A stretch of 64,000 nucleotides of DNA from Peronospora farinosa (taxonomy: Eukaryota; Oomycota; Peronosporomycetes; Peronosporales; Peronosporaceae): contig CANTFK010000990.1 of the NCBI GenBank assembly GCA_947646735.1, positions 310,001-374,000 on the forward strand, in the 5' to 3' direction. The notes under the pieces are model-generated. The model did not search any database. It saw only the letters and a list, made by a program, of their open reading frames with translations, and was not told the origin of the DNA. The position numbers and the translations under genes were made by a program. Every line of letters begins with the position of its first letter. Position 1 is the first letter of the stretch. Shown here piece after piece: positions 11,831 to 22,796 of the stretch.

Positions 11831-12309
11831 AACCAACGCAGTAAGTTTATTCGGCACGAGTTATTGACCCTAGCGAGAATTTCCATTCTCACAGATGGTA
11901 AGTCACTACGACTCAGGTGTAGGATTGTCTACAAATGCGATCAAGTGTAGTGGAGCTACATCATGTCTAAGTCAGAGAAAGCTTTTATTTATATAAAACA
12001 TTGTAAAGGTATCTGCTTTAAGTCACATATTTTTAAAGAACAAACAAAACGATTAAGAAGTCTACTTTAATCAAGGAACTAAAAGAGTTTTTTATAGTCA
12101 ACGAGCTTACGCTCATTAAGCTTACGGTTCTAAGATGAAACGAACGGAGTGCGCTACAGAACAAACCTTTTTAAAGGCTTTAAATCTGTAACTCAAAACC
12201 AAAACATTTTTTTAAAAATAAATCTACCTAAGTACTCTACACTAGATTAATCACTATTATAGTAGATATGATGTGCAGACTTCTTTATTGAAGGACAAAT
12301 ACATTTTAT

Positions 12310-12385
12310 GTAATATTTATGGTTGTTTGACCGTCGTGTAATGTTCCAACCGTCGAATATTCAAACCGTCGTGTAACCTCGTTAC
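12310..12385. repeat. Short repeats with ACCGTCGTGTAA core
   Basis: Three near-repeats of ACCGTCG, two followed by TGTAA, occur within 75 bp, ending at CTCGTTACA just upstream of a Copia RNase H relic. A related ACACGACGG motif opens the LTR-like stretch at 38006. It may be the remains of a Copia LTR, but I cannot delimit it. Confidence 0.3.
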
Positions 12386-12419
12386 AGAGATTTAGTTTGA
12401 TGCAGAAGTTTTTTGGTTA

Positions 12420-12720
12420 ATAATGCAAAAACAGACTACTGTGTCTCTGTCGACAGCAGAAGCCAAATTTGTGTCCACTATGGCTGATAACGTCGAGATT
12501 AGACTTGATGATAGAGACTGGCATGCGAGTAAGACACCTGTTGTTTAGCGTATCGACAATAAGGCATCAAGTCAAAAATCGGCAAAATGGAACAGAATCT
12601 GCAAACGGAAAGCATGTTTATAATATTCTCAAATTCTTGCGCAGCTGGGCAAGATGAAGACCGACGTTACATACACGAGAACCAAATGGTGGCTGTATCT
12701 ACTACTAAAAAATAGTTAAT
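12420..12720 (+). pseudogene. Copia RNase H relic
   Basis: The plus strand at 12423 reads a peptide of the type KQTTVSLSTAEAKFVST, the hallmark of the Ty1/Copia RNase H core (KQ..V.LSTAEAE). Further decayed sequence follows (TPVV, then DNKASS). Stops interrupt it. Only the 3' end of a Copia pol remains, with no identified LTR. Confidence 0.6.
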
Positions 12721-12868
12721 ATTAATAAAATTATAGGAAAAATAAGAAAAATTGGAGGTATGAAAATCAACAATCAAATTTATTTAATTACTTAACATTA
12801 AAAAATTCAATATAGATTTTTATAATCTTTTTAAGCTTCATAGGAGGCGCTTTTTGGGTGAAATTGTC

Positions 12869-12892
12869 TGGAGGTGGATTTGAACCACCGAC
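12869..12892 (-). tRNA. tRNA 3'-half remnant (not functional)
   Basis: On the minus strand the sequence shows a T-stem and loop (GGTGGTTCAAATCCACC) followed by TCCAGACA, as in the acceptor end of a tRNA. I cannot fold a matching 5' half from the upstream A/T runs, so it is a partial gene. Amino-acid identity is unknown. Confidence 0.4.
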
Positions 12893-13049
12893 ATAAAAAT
12901 TTTCAAAAAAAAAAATTATGGGTCAAAAAATCAAAAATAACCATGATACTGATTTTTTTAATTGTTTATCTTCATTTTAAAGCATTAATTAATATCTATA
13001 TTTTATTTATTTCCTATGAATATTTTATTTACATTTTAAATTGGTAGGT

Positions 13050-13240
13050 TGAGTAGACTAGGTGAATGAGAGAACCATATTAAAGGAACTCGGCAAAATG
13101 ACTTTGTAACTTCGGGATAAAAAGTACCTAATTTTCTAAGATTAGGCGCTTTAGTAAAAAAATATAAGTCTCGATACATTTTAGGCGCGGAAGAACTAGA
13201 CCAATAGTTTTTACTGATAAAAGCTCTCCCAGCACCCCGC
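13050..13240 (+). rRNA. rnl: Partial mitochondrial-type LSU rRNA (pseudogene)
   Basis: The core match is AAGGAACTCGGCAAAATGAC...GTAACTTCGGGATAAAAAGTACC at about 13080-13125, which is the conserved LSU rRNA segment just upstream of the middle of domain IV. Downstream sequence is compatible with a divergent organellar rRNA but soon becomes unrecognisable. It is a short fragment inside the NUMT and cannot be a working gene. Confidence 0.55.
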
Positions 13241-13290
13241 GCCCAAAAATTGTGCGAAGCTATCAGGCTGGTGCACAACAAACGAAGCGG

Positions 13291-13841
13291 GAGGAGTATC
13301 GTTATCCTTTCTTAGAGTTGTTGGTTCGCCTATTGGAAGAGGCACCTAAGAAGTATACTATATGGGACACATGCGACTATTAAGAAAGTAGGGTAATATT
13401 ATCGGAAGGAAGTAAACATCAGACTAACAATAAAAAGATGAGATGTATTCACTTATCCATTTTTAACATGCACGACAGACCCTTGTTTTTCTACAAGGTG
13501 CGCCTAGGCAAATCTATAAGTGACCCAAGATTCGACATTAAAAGCAGCAAGCAGATAGTGTCGATCACGTCATGACGGCACGTTAAATAGTTGCACCAGA
13601 TCTCCCGCCATGCATCCACTGTCCCCTAAAAGAAGAATTGTTCCGAGTGCGTGAGCACCAGGCCATCCGGTATAGTGTGCGGCATTTGTAGCTTCGGATT
13701 TGGTAAGCAAACCCACTTACGTGTCATTAAAGGTGTGCTCCCCGTGACGTCCGTAGTATTGGAACGAGAAAACGAGGAGTAAAAATCAATGCGTCATGAA
13801 AGTTGATGACGTCGTAACTACATCCAGAGGATTTTGCATGT
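13291..13841. other. Unassigned stretch before GA
   Basis: No recognisable gene or repeat terminus. A short peptide-like run on the plus strand near 13283-13380 is open but unlike any family I recognise. Several small frames exist with no supporting motif. Confidence 0.3.
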
Positions 13842-14441
13842 TGTAGACGGGCACTTCGTAAAAAAGATGCCACGTACTACGCGGGCACACCTTCAAGCAG
13901 CGCGAGGAAGCAGTTATACCGTCTTACCTCCGCGTGCGGTGGTGGTGGTGTTGGTCGGCGCTTAGAGCGCCAAACGAAACCGTTGTCGGCCGCTTAAAGC
14001 GGTCCGCGCAACGAAGTGCTAAGACAAGAGCTACATTTATGACACGCAGACGTTTATACAGTTTCTCGTGCGCGGTTTGCGATGTTTAGTAGATTAAAGA
14101 CTGAAATATATAATAGATTATAATTAAATATAAGTTAACTACTGATTGGCTAATTATGCAAAAATTGGATATGAGTCTCTTTATAAGCTTATCCTTACGT
14201 GCGAGCTTAAAATATATATTAGCTCGCTGATGACGTCTGTTTGAAGCGTCACCATGACGCCCAGTCCCAACTGACGTCATCCTCGCTGAATGTGAATCCA
14301 TCCATAGATATCACATTCACGAGGGTGGGTCACATTGGCGTGACTTACCCAAGTGGCAGGCTTAAGGTACCTCGTACCCATTTAGGCCTGCCCGTTAAGT
14401 ATCGGATACTTAACGAACCGTGCAACCTTTAGCCCGTTACA
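13842..14441 (-). repeat. 3' LTR of GA, divergent subtype
   Basis: 600 bp from TGTAGACGGGCAC to GCCCGTTACA on the plus strand. It resembles the interrupted LTR at 39740-40873 more than the other GA LTR. Two short hairpins near 13957-13971 and 13990-14002 occupy the same place as the CTTAAG palindromes of the GB-type LTR but with different stem sequences. Confidence 0.75.
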
Positions 14442-14495
14442 CCATCCCCCTCTCTAAGACAATTTTTACATTTTGTAAAAATATCAAAAGAGACG

Positions 14496-16018
14496 ATGCC
14501 GCCAATACGTGAAAAGGCTGATGGGTCGCCTGCAAAGGCGACCATGCAGACCAACACAAAGCGTACGCGCCGCGATAACTCGCAGCCGTCGCTAAGCGTC
14601 TCTATGAAAACGCCGACATCTAATGTCAGCTCGTTAGCAGAGAACACTCGTCCATCCCACTATGATGCGGATGAAGACTTGTCTTCATTGTTGACTAAAA
14701 TGAGATCACACCATTGCCATCACCCCAAAACGGTGATGAGCACAGTGCTCTAATGGGACATTTGTCTCCATCGTTTGAGACACCAAACCTTCAGGATGCT
14801 TCCATGCTTCCTTAAAGCGAGGTTCAAGCCTCGTCGTCTGCGCGAACGAGCGCAGCGACCACAACTGAGCGCGCTGCTTCGAAAGAACCAGCCGCGACAC
14901 AACAGCAGGTCGGCGATTAGATCGTCCGCCTCTGTAAACCCTACACTGTACTCTAATGTCTTTATAATCCATAATGGAGAGTCAGACTCAGGCAATACTG
15001 AGCATAAAACCCCTTCGACTTCACAGTCGGTCTCACTATCTCGCCGTCGCGAGGGCGGCTACGTGAGTGATGGCTTGCCACCAATGCCACCCTTATCTGA
15101 GTGGATAAACTCGAAGGGGTCTAATGCAGCGCTTTTGCAGCGTGCAACTATTGACGCTCGTAAATTTTATAGCGTCTTTCCCTTGTGTAAAAAGCAGGGC
15201 ATATAACTTGGTCGTGCTTTCCCAATTCCAGTCGTGCTACGTTCTAACATACAGCCGACGAATATGAAGCTGAACTTTGGCGCCTTGTTACCTTGCATGT
15301 AGATGCAACTAAACAGCGGTCGCAGCGAATCAGCTTCGCCATGAAGCGTGCACATGAAATTATGGGTGGTAAGCGACCCCCAATTGATTCTCGCCACGCT
15401 TCTTCTGCTAGTCCATCCGGACCTAGCAGAAAGACGCTAGCTGGTGATGCTTCTCATAAGCAGCCACCATCCCAGTCACGTCAACGCGCAAAGCGTCCAC
15501 AGGCTCCCACAAGTCAAAGCTCGTTGGGTAACCCTTCCACTGGACAAGGATTTGGAGCTTTCCCTTCACAAACCGGTGGGCCAACAGCCTTCCAACAAGG
15601 AAGCGCGTGTTCCCATCCGTGTCCACCAACACAGGTGGCGCCCGATAGGAGTGGCGATTACGCCCACCTACTCGCGGCTGCCTACCCTGCTGCTGTTCAG
15701 TCGCAGGCTGAGTCCGCTGCGCTGAAGAGGCAGGTGACAGATCTCGAGAGTCAAGTCTCGCGACTGACCTCGGATCTGCGTGATGTGAGGGCGAGAGACC
15801 GTCAGGGGTATGACCGTCTGAAGACCCGTTTGGACATCTTAGAGCGACTGGTGATGAGAGACCCGCGTCAAGCGCGGAGTCCTCCTCGATCACCGAGTCC
15901 TCTATCGCCTCGTTCGTATACGGGGAGCCTCTCGGCTTCCTCGTCTCCTGATCGGCCGCGACGCTCGACTCACAGTCGACGTCAACATCGTTCTCGTCAG
16001 ACTGATACGGATATGTGA
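14496..16018 (+). pseudogene. GA antisense coiled-coil ORF, broken
   Basis: On the strand opposite to pol, frames 14496-14753 (MPPIREKADGSPAK...), 14775-15206 and 15293-16018 correspond in order to the antisense protein of GB (27685-29234). Frameshifts and a stop near 14753-15290 break it into three. The last part is open and keeps the coiled coil (ALKRQVTDLESQVSRL) and the Ser/Arg-rich tail. It overlaps the pol chromodomain frame (15423-16157) on the other strand. Confidence 0.6.
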
Positions 16019-16157
16019 TCTCCTGTGGATCCACATACCGTTTCAGACGACCCACGTAAAATACGGGGTGCGTCTTCATATACGGTGGGAGAGTGAGCCT
16101 ATAATTTAGGTCTCCAGCTTCTTCAACCACTGTAAAGGGCCTAATGAATCGGGGCAA
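15423..16157 (-). pseudogene. GA pol C-terminus with chromodomain
   Basis: An open frame of 244 codons begins in the post-integrase segment (HPVFYVGRLKRYVDP), runs through a Ser/Asp/Glu-rich linker, and ends in a chromodomain (LVGRLLAHRFVKGKLQILVQWKGYP then WEPVDAL). It is separated from integrase by stops between 16158 and 16728. The linker is open on both strands. Nearly identical to GB 27546-28280. Confidence 0.75.
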
Positions 16158-16728
16158 TAGCTTAGTAGTACCTCCAGTTCGTACAGAAATTGCATGTTTA
16201 GGTAGGGTAGCAGTACTTCATAGCACTTTGTCCCCCACACTAAAGTGCTCATTGCTTTTGCGACCATGCTAGTCTGCATATTGTTTTTGCTTGTCCTGTG
16301 CGCTTGCCATCGCGTCACGGACTGAACGTGTGATGGCTAATCACTCATCCACGAAGCGCTGAGCTTCGCTCACGCTTTTAGCATCCAGCTCGCCTATGAC
16401 GCCTACAAGAGGTCGTTCATGGGTCGACGCTGGTGACAACACTATAGTGTCATCATCAAGGAGCACTGGCATTTCTTGCCGTGCCTCCTTTGTGACACCT
16501 ATAGGTGTCGTGACCACTGCTAAATTAGCAGTGTCACGAGGGAACCTTGGCCCTCTTTGGCATTCGCACCGAGCGAAGTGAGGGGCCCTCCCCCACTAAG
16601 ACTCGGGCTGCGTACAAACGAGACTGGCGTTCGAGGATGACGCAGTTCGTTAATGTAAAATGTCGCTTCACCCGTACTGGTGTGAACACTGTTATTAATG
16701 ACAAACTCCACGAAAGAAATTGTTTGCT

Positions 16729-18147
16729 CTATTCCTTAGGAGTCGCTATTGTACGCAACACATCCGCCACAACTCGATTGGCTCGTTCTGTTTGGCCATC
16801 GGTCTGGGGATGATCAGCGGTTGACATGTGGAGCTTGCTACCCAGCAGCGCGAACACATGTTGCCAAAAACCCGACGTAAAACGCGGATCTCGGTCCGAT
16901 ACTATGGACTCGGGCATCCCGTGTAGTCGATACACGTGATCCAGGAACAAGAGGGCAGCCTCTTTTCCTGAGATCTTGGTGCTACATGGTGCCAAGTGCA
17001 CCATCTTGATCAGTCTGTCTACAAAGACGACGAGCCCCGTCCTGACATTATGGTCAGGCGGTAAGCCAAATATGAAGTCCAAACTGACCGACTTCCAACA
17101 TTCACGTGGAATCGGCAGTGGCTTCAGTGGCGCACTGTTTGAAGGTGCAGGCTTTATGCGCTGACACTCTTCACAAGAGCGAATATAGTTGGCCACCCAC
17201 CGATATAGGTGGGGCCACCAAAATTCCTCTGACACTCGTAAGAATGTCTTTTCACGGCCCAGATGCCCACTAGATGGCGCATCATGGCACTCGTGAAGTA
17301 TCATCAGCTTGAGATCTGTGTCATGAGGGAAATAGATTCTCAAGGGATCACAGGGTGACAGTTGATGCCATAACAGACCATCACTGTAACTAAAGCGATG
17401 TAATTTCGCTTTGAGGTGCGACGGAAGGGTAACCTTTCGTCCACCAAAATGATCCAACAGCAGGCGACAATGTTCGTCCTGACTGTAGCACTCCTTTATA
17501 TCGGACGCCATTGAGGTCGTCACATGGTAGGCCTTCATGGCTGCCAATGTTGACGACTCAACTTGTGCTTTCGCACGAGACACACATTCCTGGTGTCTTG
17601 CCTCGAAGTCTGGTCTGCGCGATAACGCGTCAGCCAAGACATTCGACTTACCCGGCTTATATTCAACTTTGAAATTACATTCAGAGAAGAATGTTAGCCA
17701 TCTCGCCATCCTAGGCGAGAGGTGCGGTGAATGTATAGCGGTCCGCAGTGATGCGTGATCCGTATAAACCACAAAAGGTTCGGTGCCCAAGAGGTGCACC
17801 CGAAACTTCACAAGGGCATACTTCATTGAAAGTAACTCCTTTTCATACACAGGGTAATTCAGCTCGGCAGCTTTTAAAAGCCGAGACTGATAAGAAATGA
17901 CACGGTCAACACCGTTGTCATCCTTCTGCATGAGCGCGCTGCCGATTGCAAAATTGATTGCATCGCAGACGACGCTAAAGGGCTTATCCGCGTCTGGCAA
18001 TGCCAAGACCGGTGCCTCTACAAGAGATTTCTTCACTGAAGTGAACGCATCTTCTTGTTCCTTTGACCAAGTCCATTCTGTATCCTTTTTTAAAAGGTCA
18101 GACAATGGCTTGGTCTGCTCCGCATAATTCTTGCTGTACTTATGCAA
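16729..18147 (-). pseudogene. GA RNase H-integrase segment, long open frame
   Basis: 472 codons from the end of RT (MHKYSKNYAEQTKPL) through RNase H (VVCDAINFAIGSAL, YEKELLSMKYAL, YTDHASLRTA, LADALSRRP) to integrase. The integrase shows the zinc finger (HECHDAPSSGHLGREKTF then CEECQRIKPAP) and all three catalytic acids (LDFIFGLPP, SDRDPRF, DGQTERANRV). This segment is intact here, while GB has a 1-nt insertion in the middle. It stops shortly after the catalytic Glu (ATPKE). Confidence 0.85.
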
Positions 18148-18279
18148 GTAATTGGCGAGCCCAAGGAATTGAAGTAGATCCTTCGCATGACGTGGGACTG
18201 GCCATTCCTTTACAGCCTTTATCTTTTCAGGGTCTGCTCTTACACCGTGTGCACTAACAATGCAGCCCAGTACAGGTAT

Positions 18280-19388
18280 CTAGGGGGCCCTAATTACGCA
18301 CTTTTGCAAGTTCACGTATAATTGGGCGTCACCCAGAGTCTGCAACACAGCGTCTAAATGACGCTTGTGCGACTCTATTGCACTCAGACCGTCCTCCGCC
18401 CTACTATGCACGAATACATCGTCAAAGTAATGGGGCGCGTAGGCACGGTGCTGACGCATCACGTGAGCCACTAATCGGTTGAATGTTGCCAGAGCATTTT
18501 TCAGCCCTTGTGGCATTACAAGCCACTCCCGCAGCATACCGCTTGGGGTGCTTGCTGCCGTTTTGACTACATCGGTATCTCTCATGAGAACTTGATAGTA
18601 GCCATCCTTCAGATCCAACGCGGAAAAGATAGTGGACTTTCCCATGGAATTTTCAACAAGACATCTTTCCGCGGGATCGGCGTTTGATCCGGAATGGTGG
18701 CCGTGTTCAGATTATTATAAGCATGAACCACGCGCCATCCACCCGTGGCTTTACGCACACAGAAGGTCGGTCTGCAGTGAGGCGACTTGCTCTCACGTAC
18801 ATGTCCCGCCTTGGCTCGCTTGTCGAAGAACTCATCGATGTAATCGACTTGTTCCTTCGGCAACGGCCATTGCCTGGTCACACAATACTTGGTGCCAGGC
18901 TCCAGGTCAATTTCGTGCCTGATGCCCCTATCGGCCGGTAGGCGGCTCGGCACTTCTGCTGGAAACACATCACGGTCTTTCCACAGAACATCATAGAACG
19001 GGCTGTCCTTCAAGGCATACCAGCCTTGAGCAGCAAACCGTTTCTTTTTGTCGGTCTCCAAGACGCTCTCATCCATTGTGGATGAAGAGCAACAGTCCAC
19101 CACGTTCTCTTCTGGAACTGGTGCGACTATCTCGTGGATCTTTCCTTCCTTTAGTTCGGACAGGAACAGATCCCACGTCATCTCCGAGAGATTTACTATC
19201 TCCTCGGCAGATGCCAAGACAAGTTGGAGCACCTCAACTGAGGATGTCTCCGGCATTTTGTCTTCGACGGCCTCGAACAACTCGTTCGTAGGTCCGTCCT
19301 CTTGGACCGAGACTGATCCAAGGGTCACTCGTTTCGACGTGCCCTTGATCGTCTTAATGCGTATGTTGCTAGTTCTTCGAGTCACCAC
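18280..19388 (-). pseudogene. GA reverse transcriptase, frameshifted
   Basis: Frame 18609-19388 carries the region before RT and the RT fingers (HEIDLEPGTKYCVTRQWPLP, FCVRKATGGWRVVHAYNNLN). Frame 18280-18645 carries the palm (FSALDLKDGYYQVLM, MPQGLKNALATFNRL, YFDDVFVHS), overlapping in another frame, and then stops at NLQKCVIRAP. GB has the same frame break and the same stop, so these lesions predate the separation of the copies or were shared by conversion. Confidence 0.8.
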
Positions 19389-19422
19389 GACCTATGACCT
19401 GGAAGAAAGTGTCGTTGCTGTA

Positions 19423-20892
19423 TTAGCTAACGCACTCTTTCCAACCGCAACAGGCTCTTGGCTCTGTGCCGGTTCTTGTGGCGCAGCTAAAGGCAAGTTC
19501 AAGTTGAACTTCCTCCGACTTAACAATCTTACCGCTTGCTAAACGAACGGTCGCCTCTTCTCTTTTGCCATCCTGGCAAAGCGACTCATAACTCGCCGGT
19601 CTCTTTTTCAGAGCCGCGAGTTTCACAAAGTTTTGTGATACACCCGAATCCACGAGAAGGGTCATCACTTGGTCATAGCATCGTACTCGAGCGCTATAGA
19701 CCAAAAGGGTTGAGGTCCGACCTTTCGGAACCTCAGGGACTATGCTACCCATTTGTTCGATCACTCTGAACTTAGGGGTAGCTTCAGAGTCCGTGACAGC
19801 AGGGCATCCCGCCCCTACTGCGCTCCCGCATTTCCCGAATTGTCGGGGGTCGAATCTGAACCAGTCGACGTGCACGGTTCTTCGAACCACCCTTCGGGGT
19901 GGGAGACCTTTGATGGGCGCCTTGTCCCCAGCAGCAAATTTGGAATAGCAGCAAGCCATCATATGGCCTCGCTTGCCGCACTTGTAGCAGACAACATCTG
20001 CATTGACTAACTCCATAGGAGTGGCATCCGACTTCTCGGTAGACGGCCTGTAATAGGCTGTCGTCGAGGCGCTCTTGTAGGATTGCTCCTCAATCAAGGC
20101 AATGTTAATTGCCTCTTCCATCGTCGCTGGCACCTTTCTGAAAAGGGCCTGACGCGATGGGCCATGCCTAAGTCCATTCATGAACGTGGCTACCTTGATA
20201 CGCTTTGGTATCGGTTCCCCATTGATGGACGCCGACAGCGAACGCATCTCCTGCACAAACTCTTGCAGAGAGCGTTTCGCCTGTCGTGCTCCAAAGAAGC
20301 GCGCCATAAGCAACACTTCGTTGTTAGGCGGCTGATACATGGCGCGAATCTTTGACTTAAAGATCGCCCATGATGGAAATGCATCAGCATTTGCCATCAG
20401 CGCAGAGTATGCCCACTCTGACGCTTTGCCACGCAAGTTGGACATGGCATACGACACCATTCTGGTGTCGTCTTCGATGAGCTGCGCCATACCGCATTGC
20501 TCAACTGCTAATAGCCAGTGATCAATCGCGTGAGGGCTAGTTCCATCGAACTTCGGAGGGTCCATCCGAATGGGCCTCGGTTGAGCAGGCCGGGCAGAGA
20601 GCGTCTCAACAGTCCTGTTGAGCGCCTCATTACGTGCCTGCTCAAGCCTAAGCTCATCCTGAGTCTAAGTGATGGACTCAGCGGTGGCTTGGCTGTTTAC
20701 CTCGGACGCGTTTCTACGCTGTCCGAGCACAAACGCCTCAAATTGCTCCAACTGAGCAACATGTTGCTCAGGAGGACAATGCAAGAGATTGACCAGGGCT
20801 TGTTCACCAAGTCCCTGCGCCATATGCTCTGCCAACTCCCTATGATGTTGGGAGAGGTGAGGGAAGTCACTCCAGTCCATATTAAGGACCAT
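19423..20892 (-). pseudogene. GA Gag-protease with in-frame amber stop
   Basis: The frame opens at an ATG at 20892, meets TAG at 20665-20667 and continues in the same frame to 19423. It holds a Gag core (HWLLAVEQCGMAQLI to the YQPPNNEVLL and RFFGARQ segments), a CCHC-like knuckle (CYKCGKRGHMMACC) and the protease active site (LLVDSGVSQNFV). GB carries the same TAG at the equivalent place. The frame then ends at ECVS before RT. Confidence 0.8.
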
Positions 20893-20951
20893 GTCAACCA
20901 CACGCACGCTCAGAGAGACGGGTCGTGGGAAGGACTACTAGTGCTACCAAG

Positions 20952-21543
20952 TGTAGACGGGCACTTCTATGAAGTTGCCTCGTACTACGAGCACACACCT
21001 TATGCACAAGCGAGGAAGCGGTTTGACCGTCTTACCTTCGCGTGCGAGGGTGGTTGGGAGGTTGGTCGACTGCTTAAGCAGTCGTACCACCAGTTGCCTC
21101 TCGCTTAAGCGAGAGTGCAACGAACAATTAACAAGTGTCCTACTTACGTCACGCAGAAGTCTTACTTCGTGCGTAGTAGACAGTGTAGTAAATTCAAGAC
21201 TGAGCTATATTTAATGAATTATAACTAAATATATACTTAACTACTGATTGGCTATATATATATATATAGATCGGATACGCGACTCTTTAGAAGCGTATCC
21301 TGTCGCATGATCTTAAATCTAGATTTAAGCTCGCGAATGACGTCCTTCTGAGACGTCGTGATGCCTAGCTTCAACTAGCGTCATTCCTTCTCATGTGAAT
21401 CCATCAATGGATATCACATTCACGAGAGTGGATCACCTTTGTGTATCGCACCCAAGTGACAGGTCAAATTAGTTATAAATACTTTCAAACCTTACATTAT
21501 GTATATTACTTAATGTTTACGTGTAACTAGATGCCCTGTTATA
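20952..21543 (-). repeat. 5' LTR of GA
   Basis: 592 bp, TGTAGACGGGCAC to CCCTGTTATA on the plus strand. The part nearest the gene matches the GB LTR closely, but the outer third (U3) differs and agrees instead with the solo LTR at 41109-41683. Two perfect 18-bp palindromes centred on CTTAAG lie at 21067-21084 and 21098-21115. The primer-binding site, TGGTAGCAC on the minus strand, ends at 20949. Confidence 0.8.
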
Positions 21544-22135
21544 CGTCGAAGCGGGTAGTTTTCATTGCAGCCTCCGTCTGGGAGTCGTAGTCTGATCCAA
21601 ACTTAATTGCTAAGCGTCGCAAATCCAGATGGGCAGTATTTATAATATTATTCCTAAAACTCTGCAAAGAAACACGAGACGTGCTTTGCGAAGAAAATGT
21701 ATATAAAATTTTAGCCAGCTCCCGTGCAAAATGAAGAATCGGTTCGATAGTTGCAATCCATATTGCTCTATATTACTACGATAAGTCTTTGCTACTGAAT
21801 GCTCGTCAACTACCCGCACATGTTTCTGAGGCACCCTTTTACGTTTGACTTGCACTTATTCACTACCTTCTGGTACCTTTTTCGCTGTCTTGATTGCAAA
21901 GCGAAGCGTACAAGCTGGGCTGTTTACTGTTGAATTCGTTTCTTATTTAAGCAAAACACAACTTGTGGTCACCATGCGCTTACGACGTGTTGAAAATGGT
22001 ATCGTTTTTTTATATTTTCGGGTTTCAACTTGATATAAGTTTTGAGTTCATCTGAGTCTATTTAGCAAAATTATCGAACGGGGGGAGTGCAGCGTGACTT
22101 AAGAAATTGTTCGGTACAAATACAAAGGGGTACGA
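21544..22135 (-). pseudogene. Palindrome spacer with unidentified coding remnant
   Basis: The 592 bp between the two elements are not LTR. On the minus strand two frames give peptide runs with ordinary protein composition: about 21700-21990 (RKRVPQKHVRVVDEHSVAKT) and, in another frame, about 21545-21720 (ending in SDYDSQTEAAMKTTRF). A stop and a frame change separate them. I do not recognise the family. It may be a broken host gene that received the insertions. Confidence 0.3.
22131..22135 (+). other. Target-site duplication of GB, left copy
   Basis: TACGA directly before the LTR start, repeated at 29827-29831 directly after the right LTR. Confidence 0.85.
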
Positions 22136-22737
22136 TGTAACAGGGTACCTAGTTACACGTAAACATTAAGTAATATACTTAATGTTTGGTCTAAAAGTAT
22201 CCATGATTACTTTTGACCAGTCACTTGGGTGCGATACACAAAGGTGATCCACCCTCGTGAATGTGATATCCATTGATGGATTCACATGAGAAGGGATGAC
22301 GTTAGTTGAAGCTAGGCATCACGACGTCTCAGAAGGACGTCATTCGCAAGCTTAAATCTAGATTTAAGATCATGCGACAGGATACGCTTCTAAAGAGTCG
22401 CGTATCCGATCTTATATATATATATATAGCCAATCAGTAGTTAAGTATATATTTAGTTATAATTAATTAAATATAGCTCAGTCTTGAATTTACTTAAACA
22501 AAAGCACCACGCACGAGAAGTTGAAAGACTTCTGCGTGACGTCGGTGTTCTAAGTGTTAAGATGTTCGTTGCACTCTCGCTTAAGCGAGAGGCAACTGGT
22601 GGTACGACTGCTTAAGCAGTCGACCAACCTCCCAACCACCCTCGCACGCGAAGGTAAGACGGTCAAATCGCTTCCTCGCTTGTGCATAAGGTGTGTGCTC
22701 GTAGTACGAGGCAACTTCATAGAAGTGCCCGTCTACA
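22136..22737 (+). repeat. 5' LTR of GB
   Basis: 602 bp. It contains a (TA)n run near 22412-22430 and two perfect 18-bp palindromes, CTCTCGCTTAAGCGAGAG (22574-22591) and CGACTGCTTAAGCAGTCG (22605-22622). It agrees with the right LTR except for scattered changes and a block of about 30 bp near its 3' end that the right copy lacks. Confidence 0.85.
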
Positions 22738-22739
22738 CT

Positions 22740-22757
22740 TGGTAGCACTAGTAGTCC
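22740..22757 (+). promoter_or_regulatory. Primer-binding site of GB
   Basis: TGGTAGCACTAGTAGTCC starts two bases after the LTR. TGGTAGCA would pair with a tRNA ending TGCTACCA, compatible with initiator Met tRNA over eight bases; beyond that the match is unclear. Confidence 0.5.
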
Positions 22758-22796
22758 TTCCCACGACCCGTCTCTCTGAGCGTGCGTGTGGTTGAC

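Larger units (their letters stand above)
12690..13290. pseudogene. Nuclear fragment of mitochondrial DNA (NUMT)
   Basis: This very AT-rich stretch contains two organelle RNA remnants. Around 13084-13118 the plus strand reads GGAACTCGGCAAAATGAC and then TAACTTCGGGA. This matches a universally conserved part of large-subunit rRNA (domain IV; E. coli 23S has GGAACTCGGCAAAATGG and TAACTTCGGGA). Around 12869-12892 the minus strand reads a tRNA 3' half, GGTTCAAATCCACC followed by an acceptor strand. The low GC and the two adjacent organelle RNA pieces suggest transfer of a mitochondrial segment. The borders are approximate. Confidence 0.6.
13842..21543 (-). mobile_element. Gypsy LTR retrotransposon GA, minus-strand arm of the palindrome
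   Basis: A full-length but disabled Gypsy element with gag-protease, RT, RNase H, integrase and chromodomain on the minus strand. Its body from about 15570 to 20950 is almost identical to GB (22738-28150) read in reverse. Its outer part (13842 to about 15500) is much more diverged, and its two LTRs belong to different subtypes. No target-site duplication is visible (CATGT before, CGTCG after). It looks like a mosaic made by recombination or conversion between copies. Confidence 0.85.

Noticed and set aside
12869..12892. A functional tRNA gene
   Set aside because: Only the T arm and acceptor 3' strand are visible; no matching 5' half or anticodon arm can be folded.
20518..21108. 196-codon frame found identically at 20518-21108 (plus) and 22581-23171 (minus)
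   Set aside because: It is the antisense shadow of Gag and the LTR end in both palindrome arms; its start lies in gag and it has no domain of its own.
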